A stretch of 10,278 bases of DNA, taken from the NCBI GenBank assembly GCA_019690055.1, contig JADGGF010000122.1, positions 1-10,278 of the forward strand, in the 5' to 3' direction. The notes under the pieces were generated by a model, which was not told where the DNA came from, searched no databases, and saw only the letters and a list, made by a program, of their open reading frames with translations. Shown in pieces: positions 5,604 through 10,278 of this stretch. A program made the position numbers and the translations under genes. This DNA is from Micromonosporaceae bacterium (GTDB lineage: Bacteria > Actinomycetota > Actinomycetes > Mycobacteriales > Micromonosporaceae). How positions within the stretch are numbered: position 1 is the stretch's first letter; the number at the start of each line of letters is the position of its first letter.

Positions 5604-6188
5604 TCACAGGTACTGACCCGGTCGCCCGGAGGCGTCGCCGCGGTCCTCGGGCCGGCCGCCGGGCTGCGGCATGCCGGGCATGCCCTGTGGGCCCATGGGG
5701 AGCGCCCGGCCGGAGCGCATCTGCTCAAGCTGCAGCCGGGCCGCCATCTGCTGGGCGACCAGCGCCGCCTGGATGCCGTGAAAAAGGCCTTCGAGCCAAC
5801 CGACGAGCTGGGCCTGGGCCATGCGCAGCTCGGCCTCGGTCGGGGTCACGCCATCCTCGAACGGCAGGGAGAGCCGATCCAGCTCGCTGACCAGCTCGGG
5901 GGCGAGCCCGGTCTCGAGCTCCTCGATGGACCGGCGGTGGATCTCCGTCAGCCGGGCCCGAGCCCTCTCGTCCAGCGGCGCGGCCTTCACCTCCTCCAGG
6001 AGCTGCTTGATCATGCTGCCGATACGCATCACCTTGGCGGGCTGCCCGATCATGCGGGACAGGTCCTCTTCCTCGCGAGAGGCGGCGTCCGCATCGACCT
6101 GGGCGGTGCCGAGGGGACGCCCGTCGGGTCCCACGACGACGACCGTCTGCGGCTGCTGAGGTTCGGAGCTGGCAGGGGCCTGACTCAT
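5604..6188 (-). CDS. bpa: Bacterial proteasome activator Bpa/PafE
   Basis: A 194-residue protein of the DUF2587/Bpa family. The conserved core runs from about residue 45 to 158 and contains IGQPAKVMRIGSMIKQLLEEV, LAPELVSELDRLSLPF and AQAQLVGWLEGLFHGIQ, the helical region that forms the dodecameric ring in the M. tuberculosis protein. A Pro/Gly/Met-rich linker leads to the C-terminal GQYL, which docks into the alpha-ring pockets of the 20S proteasome and opens its gate. It permits ATP-independent degradation of unfolded proteins such as HspR. It implies that the organism has a 20S proteasome elsewhere. I chose ATG 6188; an in-frame GTG at 6197 would add three residues and neither has a good RBS. 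It is divergent from the lipoprotein gene. Confidence 0.95.
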   Translation of the reverse strand: MSQAPASSEPQQPQTVVVVGPDGRPLGTAQVDADAASREEEDLSRMIGQPAKVMRIGSMIKQLLEEVKAAPLDERARARLTEIHRRSIEELETGLAPELVSELDRLSLPFEDGVTPTEAELRMAQAQLVGWLEGLFHGIQAALVAQQMAARLQLEQMRSGRALPMGPQGMPGMPQPGGRPEDRGDASGRPGQYL

Positions 6189-6210
6189 ACAGGACACGAT
6201 ATCGGTGTGG

Positions 6211-6226
6211 TGTCACTCTCGTGACA
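6211..6226. promoter_or_regulatory. Dyad TGTCAC-N4-GTGACA before bpa
   Basis: A perfect 6-bp inverted repeat with a 4-base centre, ending 23 bases before the bpa ATG, where a promoter or early leader would lie. It has the size and symmetry of an operator for a dimeric repressor. I cannot name the regulator; it does not match the HspR or ClgR sites I know. Confidence 0.4.
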
Positions 6227-6253
6227 ACACGGCAGGCTCACCATTCACAGCCG

Positions 6254-6298
6254 GGAGAGATCTCCAGTTGTGCCCGTCCCGGACGGTTGGAGTACGGT
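6254..6298 (+). promoter_or_regulatory. Candidate promoter and dyads before the lipoprotein gene
   Basis: TTGTGC (6268-6273) and TACGGT (6293-6298) lie 19 bases apart and could be the -35 and -10 of the rightward gene. A dyad CCGTCC-C-GGACGG (6274-6286) fills the space between them, and GGAGA-GA-TCTCC (6254-6265) lies just upstream. A repressor bound to the spacer dyad would block the polymerase. The match to the promoter consensus is weak. Confidence 0.3.
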
Positions 6299-6359
6299 GA
6301 CCACCGGCGACTCCGGTCCGGTAGCCGGGGTGCCTCCATCCCTTCGTGAGGAGCCGAAC

Positions 6360-7577
6360 GTGTCCCGTGGTTACTCGACACTCGACCGTCGCCAACTCCT
6401 GCGAATCTTCGGGGCGCTCACGGCCGCCGGGGTGACGGGCAGTCTGGCCGCGGCCTGCGGGGCCGACTCCGAGGACGGAGTCCAGGTGTCCGGGCTGACC
6501 ATCCGGATCGGCCTCGTCTTTCCATCGTCCGGACCGTACGCCCGCATCGGCGCCGACATCGAGCGAGGCTTCCGGCTCTTCCTCGACAACAACGACAACC
6601 GGCTGGGCCCGCACAACGTCGACCTGCGGACCGCGGACGAGGGGGAGACGGCCGAGTCGGCGCTTGCGGCGGTGACCAGCCTGGCCGACCAGGGTGTGGT
6701 GGCGATCGCCGGCATCGCGAACCCGGACGCGCTGCCCATGATCGCGCTCGAGGTGCAGAACCGGCAGCTCCCGCTGGTGAACGCGCACGCCGCCCCGGGC
6801 ACGCTGACCAACGCCCTGTTCGTGTGGCGGGTCGGCGCGGTCCTGGGCGACTCCGGTCGGGCGATGGCCGACTACGCCATCCGGCAGGGGTCGCGGGCGT
6901 ACGTCATGTGGGACACGACCAGCAGCGGCGCCGCGGAGGCCGAACGCTTCCGCATCTCGTTCTCCGACATGGGTGGCACGGTCCTCAACGACCCCAACGC
7001 CATCGTCAGCAACGCCGACTACCGCACCCCCGGCCTGGACAACCTCCAGGCCCGGCTGAACGAGGCCGACGACCTCAACGCCGACACGATCTTCGCCGCG
7101 TTCACCGGCACCGAGGCGCAACAGGTGCTCGAGGCGTACCGGGCCTCACGGCTGACCATTCCGCTGCTCGGCACCGCGAGCCTGACCGAGACCGTCGATC
7201 TCGCCGCCCTGGGGACCCAGCTGCCCGAGCGGGTGTACACCTCGATGTACTACGCGGCGGACCTCGACAACGACGCCAACCGGCGGTTCGTCACCGAGTA
7301 CCACCGGGCGCACGGCACTCAGCCCAGCGGGTACGCCATGGCGGCCTACGACTGCGGCGCCGTGCTGAGCCGGGCCTTCGGCCTGGTCCCCGACGACCCG
7401 ACGGGTGCCCAGGTCAACCGAGCGCTGAGCCAGCTCGGCCAGATCGACAGCCCGCGCGGCACGTGGACCTTCAACATCAACCGCAGCCCACAGCAGAAGT
7501 GGTACCTGCGGCGGCTGGGCTACGACGGCATGGTCCCATCGAACTTGCTCGATGCCGACCTGTTGGTCGTCGGCTGA
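6360..7577 (+). CDS. ABC transporter substrate-binding lipoprotein, LivK type
   Basis: A 405-residue periplasmic-binding-protein-like lipoprotein. The N-terminus has a twin-arginine-like D-R10-R11-Q-L-L-R, a hydrophobic stretch (16-32) and a lipobox-like LAAAC with C33 as the likely lipidated residue, so the mature protein is anchored to the outer face of the membrane. The rest matches the type I fold of branched-chain amino acid/amide binding proteins (Peripla_BP_6): IRIGLVFPSSGPYARIG (48-64), a VVAIAGIANPDALPM segment, and AYDCGAVLSRAF near the C-terminus. The GTG at 6360 follows GAGGAG (6348-6353) by 6 bases; the frame also opens 90 bases earlier, but those codons have no RBS or signal. 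No permease or ATPase gene follows, so it is an orphan binding protein or works as a sensor. The ligand is unknown. Confidence 0.9.
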   Translation: MSRGYSTLDRRQLLRIFGALTAAGVTGSLAAACGADSEDGVQVSGLTIRIGLVFPSSGPYARIGADIERGFRLFLDNNDNRLGPHNVDLRTADEGETAESALAAVTSLADQGVVAIAGIANPDALPMIALEVQNRQLPLVNAHAAPGTLTNALFVWRVGAVLGDSGRAMADYAIRQGSRAYVMWDTTSSGAAEAERFRISFSDMGGTVLNDPNAIVSNADYRTPGLDNLQARLNEADDLNADTIFAAFTGTEAQQVLEAYRASRLTIPLLGTASLTETVDLAALGTQLPERVYTSMYYAADLDNDANRRFVTEYHRAHGTQPSGYAMAAYDCGAVLSRAFGLVPDDPTGAQVNRALSQLGQIDSPRGTWTFNINRSPQQKWYLRRLGYDGMVPSNLLDADLLVVG

Positions 7578-7605
7578 CCGTCCGGTCGCCGGCTGTGGCC
7601 GTCGA

Positions 7606-7640
7606 CCAACCCGGGCGCCCGGCCCGACGACCCGGGTCGG
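7606..7640. terminator. GC-rich palindrome between converging genes
   Basis: Positions 7606-7615 pair with 7631-7640 (nine of ten pairs; ACCCGGG with CCCGGGT at the core). A competing perfect 12-bp palindrome CCGGGCGCCCGG lies at 7611-7622. It lies between the stops of the lipoprotein and methyltransferase genes. There is no T-tract, as is common for actinobacterial terminators. Confidence 0.4.
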
Positions 7641-7655
7641 CGTCAGCGGCGGGCG

Positions 7656-8396
7656 TCAGCGCACGCGGGCGACCGCGAAGACCGACTGTCCAAAGGGGAC
7701 CTTCTCATGGTCGACGGCGCGGGCGACCGGCACCACCATGCGGTCGTAGACGCGCACCAGCCATCCGTCGTCCGGCCACACGCCCAGACCCTTCACCGTG
7801 ACGTACCAACTGATCAGACCAATCGGGTTGACATACCGTAATAGCTCGATATCGAGCTCGGCCCGGGTCAGCGTCTCCCGCAACGTCTGCCGCGTGTAGC
7901 GGCGGTAGTGTCCAATCGCGACATCGAACCGCGACATGGCCGACGGGAAGGCCGGCACCAGCACCACGACGGCCCCGCCCGGCCGGACCAGCTCCGCCAT
8001 TCCCCGCACCGCCGCGACGTCATCGGCGATGTGCTCCAGCACGTTGTACGCCACCGCGGCCGTGTGCTCCGGCTCCGCCCCGGCCACGGTCGGCTGGTCG
8101 TGACCCAGGAGCAGCGACCGGGTCCGGACGGCCGGATGGTCGGCGAACCGGCGGGCCAGCTCGGCGGCGCGCCCCGCGTCCGCCTCGGTCGCCGTGAACG
8201 AGACGATCGTCGACCGGCGGTCGGGCGGCCCGACCCACTCCGCCGCGTAGTCGCCGTTGCCGGAACCGATCTCGATGGGATGCTCGCCGAGATAGGGGCG
8301 GGCCAGGTCGGCCAGCCAGCGGCGGTACTTCACCGCGCTGGACAGGCTCTCCAGCACGGTGCTCTGCAGCCGGGTGTCACCCGAGACATCGGTCAC
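7656..8396 (-). CDS. Class I SAM-dependent methyltransferase
   Basis: A 246-residue soluble protein with the Rossmann-type methyltransferase fold. Motif I is IEIGSGNGDY (41-50), the SAM-binding loop. AYNVLEHIADD (117-127) is the motif IV region and RPGGAVVVLVPAF (138-150) the following strand. IGHYRRYTRQTL (161-172) is typical of the Methyltransf_11/25-like group whose members act on lipids, sugars or small molecules; the substrate is not evident. I chose GTG 8396 because the residues from there match the usual N-terminus of the group (TRLQ...VLESL). An in-frame GTG at 8465 would give a GTGA overlap with the upstream oxidoreductase but adds 23 low-complexity residues coded by a duplicated GC-rich block. 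It probably shares a transcript with the oxidoreductase. Confidence 0.85.
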   Translation of the reverse strand: MTDVSGDTRLQSTVLESLSSAVKYRRWLADLARPYLGEHPIEIGSGNGDYAAEWVGPPDRRSTIVSFTATEADAGRAAELARRFADHPAVRTRSLLLGHDQPTVAGAEPEHTAAVAYNVLEHIADDVAAVRGMAELVRPGGAVVVLVPAFPSAMSRFDVAIGHYRRYTRQTLRETLTRAELDIELLRYVNPIGLISWYVTVKGLGVWPDDGWLVRVYDRMVVPVARAVDHEKVPFGQSVFAVARVR

Positions 8397-8436
8397 GCCA
8401 CCACTCTGCCCCACGGCCGACGCGCCGCCATCAAGG

Positions 8437-8462
8437 GGCCGCCACCGGCGGCCGCCACCGGT
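8437..8462. repeat. 13-bp tandem duplication at the oxidoreductase stop
   Basis: GGCCGCCACCGGC (8437-8449) is repeated with one change at 8450-8462. The second copy ends in the stop codon of the oxidoreductase gene. It fills part of the 65-base gap to the methyltransferase start. Confidence 0.75.
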
Positions 8463-9439
8463 CACGGCGTGACCAGGAGGACCTTGCCGACGTGGGTCGA
8501 CGCGTCCAGGACCTCGTGCGCCCGCGCGGCCTCCGGCATCGGCAGCCGGGTGTGCACCACCGGCCGGACGCGACCGGACGCGATCAGCGGCCAGACGTGC
8601 TCGCGGACCGCGGCCACGATGGCCGCCTTCTGCTCGACCGGGCGGCTGCGCAGCGCCGTGGCGATGATCGTGCCCCGCTTGGCCAGCAGCGTGCCCAGGT
8701 TGAGTTCCGCCGCGCGCCCGCCCTGCAGTCCGATGACCACGAGCCGGCCGTCGACGGCGAGCGCCCGCAGGTTGCGGTCCAAATAGGACGCTCCCATGAT
8801 GTCGAGGATCACGTTCGCGCCCGCGTCGCCCGTGGCCTCACGGGTCACCGCCACGAAATCCTCGGTCTGGTAGTCCACCAGGACCTCGGCGCCCAACGCG
8901 CGCAGCGCGGCGTGCTTGTCGGCCCGGGCCGTGGCGATCACGCGGGCGCGGTGCGCGGCCGCGAGCTGGATCGCCATCGTGCCGATACCGCTGGCCCCGC
9001 CGTGCACCAGCAGGGTCTCGCCGGGCTGCAGGCGACCGGTCTCGAACACGTTCGACCAGACCGTGCAGGCGACCTCGGGCAGCGCCGCGGCATCGACGAG
9101 ATCCACCCCATCCGGCACCGGCAGCACCTGGCCCGCCGGCACCGCCACCCGCTGCGCGTAGCCGCCCCCGGCCAGGAGCGCGCACACGCGGTCACCGGGC
9201 TGCCATTCGCGGACGCCGCTGCCCACCTCGACGACGACCCCCGAGCACTCCAGACCCGGGTATGGCGGCGCGCCCGCCGGCGGCGGGTAGAAGCCGGCGC
9301 GCTGCAGCAGGTCCGCCCGGTTCACGCCGGCCGCCGCCACCTCGACGACGACCTCCCCCGGCCCGGGCCGGGGGTCATCCACCTCGGACCACTCCAGCAC
9401 CTCGGGCCCACCGGGTTGCGTGACCGTGACCGCGTACAT
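8462..9439 (-). CDS. NAD(P)H:quinone oxidoreductase, zinc-free MDR, PIG3 type
   Basis: A 325-residue medium-chain reductase/dehydrogenase without the zinc-ligand residues of alcohol dehydrogenases. The N-terminal GroES-like domain has NRADLLQRAGFYPPPAGAP (40-58) and PGLECSGVV (61-69), both typical of the PIG3/TP53I3 subgroup. The Rossmann domain has LLVHGGASGIGTMAIQLA (143-160) with the GGASGIG loop for NADPH, followed by ARVIATARADKHAALRALGA. Relatives reduce quinones by one electron in the cytoplasm. ATG 9439 follows a perfect AAGGAGG (9448-9454) by 8 bases, so the start is secure. Full length for the family. It is divergent from the response regulator and lies upstream of the methyltransferase. 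Confidence 0.93.
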   Translation of the reverse strand: MYAVTVTQPGGPEVLEWSEVDDPRPGPGEVVVEVAAAGVNRADLLQRAGFYPPPAGAPPYPGLECSGVVVEVGSGVREWQPGDRVCALLAGGGYAQRVAVPAGQVLPVPDGVDLVDAAALPEVACTVWSNVFETGRLQPGETLLVHGGASGIGTMAIQLAAAHRARVIATARADKHAALRALGAEVLVDYQTEDFVAVTREATGDAGANVILDIMGASYLDRNLRALAVDGRLVVIGLQGGRAAELNLGTLLAKRGTIIATALRSRPVEQKAAIVAAVREHVWPLIASGRVRPVVHTRLPMPEAARAHEVLDASTHVGKVLLVTP

Positions 9440-9496
9440 CGTCCTGCCCTCCTTCGCCTGGCACCCTAGGCGCCGGCCGGTGCCCCATGGAACGTC

Positions 9497-9533
9497 GCCG
9501 ACGGACGGCCGACTGTCGGACGTCGGCGCCGAC
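9497..9533. promoter_or_regulatory. GCCGAC direct repeats and nested dyad before the response regulator
   Basis: GCCGAC occurs at 9497-9502, 9508-9513 and 9528-9533. The first two are 11 bases apart, the spacing typical of OmpR/PhoB-family operators. The same stretch also has the inverted pair CGCCGACG (9496-9503) / CGTCGGCG (9521-9528) and the inner dyad CCGAC-T-GTCGG (9509-9519). It ends 16 bases before the response-regulator ATG, so autoregulation is plausible, as is control of the divergent oxidoreductase. Confidence 0.4.
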
Positions 9534-9549
9534 CGTCACGATAGGGGCC

Positions 9550-10248
9550 ATGGACGGGAGCAAGGGCACGGACGGCAGCAAGGGCCTGGTGCTCGTGGTC
9601 GAGGACGACCGCGCCATCGCCGACCTGGTCCGGCTCTACCTGACCCGCGAGGGGTTCGGCGTCCACCTCGCCTACGACGGCGAGACCGGGCTGGCCGCTG
9701 CCCAGCGCCTGCGCCCGCGGGCGTGCGTGCTCGACATCGCCCTGCCCGGCCTCGACGGCATCGAACTGTGCCGGCGGCTGCGGGCCGAGCACGATCCGGT
9801 GCCCGTGATCTTCCTGACCGCGCGGGACGACGAGGTCGAGCGAATCCTGGGGCTCGAGATGGGCGCCGACGACTACGTGACCAAGCCGTTCAGCCCCCGC
9901 GAGCTGGTAGCCCGGCTCCGCGCCGTCCTGCGCCGCGCCGACGGCGGACCGTCGATGCCCGCCCGCCACGTGGGTCCGGTCACCCTCGATCCGCTCACCC
10001 GCCGTACCACGGTGGACGGCGTACCGGTCACGCTGACCAGCACCGAGTTCGATCTGCTGAACTATCTGATGAGTCGACCGGGCCAGGTGTTCACGCGCAA
10101 CCAGTTGCTCTCCGCGGTCTGGGGCTACGCCGATGTGGCCGGCACCCGGACGGTGGACGTCCACATCGCGCAGCTGCGGGCCAAGCTCGGCCCCGGCGGC
10201 ACGATCATCCGCACCGTGCGCGGCGTGGGGTACGCGGCCGATGCGTAA
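9550..10248 (+). CDS. OmpR/PhoB-family two-component response regulator
   Basis: A 232-residue regulator, normal length for the family. The receiver domain (13-128) has acidic D19-D20 in VVEDD, phosphoacceptor D62 in VLDIALPGLDG, T90 in FLTARDD and K112 in VTKPF, so all phosphorylation residues are present. The C-terminal winged helix (about 135-232) shows LTSTEFDLLNYL, the recognition-helix region TRTVDVHIAQLRAKL and the final IRTVRGVGY. ATG 9550 gives a 12-residue leader MDGSKGTDGSKG containing a direct repeat; the frame is open upstream to 9487 but those codons look non-coding. The RBS is poor (AGGGG two bases before the ATG). A sensor kinase probably starts within its last codons. The signal it answers to is not visible. 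Confidence 0.95.
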   Translation: MDGSKGTDGSKGLVLVVEDDRAIADLVRLYLTREGFGVHLAYDGETGLAAAQRLRPRACVLDIALPGLDGIELCRRLRAEHDPVPVIFLTARDDEVERILGLEMGADDYVTKPFSPRELVARLRAVLRRADGGPSMPARHVGPVTLDPLTRRTTVDGVPVTLTSTEFDLLNYLMSRPGQVFTRNQLLSAVWGYADVAGTRTVDVHIAQLRAKLGPGGTIIRTVRGVGYAADA

Positions 10249-10278
10249 CGCCATGCCCCCCGCCGCCGGGGCCGAGCT
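10241..10278 (+). CDS. Probable start of the partner sensor histidine kinase (partial)
   Basis: An ATG at 10241 overlaps the response-regulator stop (TAA 10246-10248) by 8 bases in another frame and stays open to the window edge (MRNAMPPAAGAE). A second ATG in the same frame lies at 10253. A kinase gene overlapping the regulator in this way is the common layout for OmpR-type pairs. Only 12 codons are visible, so identity rests on context. Confidence 0.45.
   Translation, partial: MRNAMPPAAGAE

Noticed and set aside
6270..6359. Upstream extension of the lipoprotein to GTG 6270
   Set aside because: It would bury the signal sequence 30 residues inside the protein and ignores the GAGGAG RBS before 6360.
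9487..9549. Upstream extension of the response regulator to ATG 9487
   Set aside because: The added 21 residues are Arg/Thr-rich, cover the repeat/dyad control region and are not part of the receiver domain.

Overview
The window comes from a high-GC actinobacterium. Support for this: strong G/C preference at third codon positions, frequent GTG starts, a bacterial proteasome activator (Bpa) ending in GQYL, an XRE-type regulator fused to a peptide deformylase, and an IdeR/DmdR-type iron box. The style of several genes suggests Micromonosporaceae or a close relative, but that is an impression and not a proof.

Layout. Positions 1-490 hold the end of a small rightward operon of unknown function: a partial ORF, a 61-codon ORF joined to it by a GTGA overlap with a strong Shine-Dalgarno, then a strong hairpin terminator. 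Facing it are two leftward tRNA genes, tRNA-Arg(ACG) and tRNA-Ser(GCT). Positions 861-1125 are non-coding and carry a 14-bp inverted repeat plus three copies of a 23-bp tandem repeat. From 3628 leftward to 1126 lies a tightly coupled gene pair: a 548-residue HTH / central domain / peptide deformylase fusion, and a CPBP-type intramembrane protease whose GTG start overlaps the fusion gene's stop.

Positions 3629-3899 are a divergent control region with an iron box next to a FhuF-type [2Fe-2S] ferric-siderophore reductase (3900-4841). Convergent to it is a short protein with a decayed P-loop (4884-5207). A non-coding stretch of about 400 bases follows, then bpa (5604-6188, leftward), a divergent region with three short dyads, and a branched-chain-amino-acid-type ABC substrate-binding lipoprotein (6360-7577, rightward). 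Convergent to that is a leftward pair: a PIG3-type quinone oxidoreductase (9439-8462) followed by a class I SAM methyltransferase (8396-7656). The window ends with a rightward OmpR/PhoB-type response regulator (9550-10248), whose 3' end overlaps the probable start of its sensor kinase.

Most genes look like ordinary chromosomal housekeeping or accessory functions. The item most worth a second look is the regulator-deformylase fusion coupled to an intramembrane protease. Next are the repeat cluster beside the tRNA genes and the small unexplained operon end abutting the tRNA-Arg 3' end. No transposase, CRISPR array or integrase is visible.
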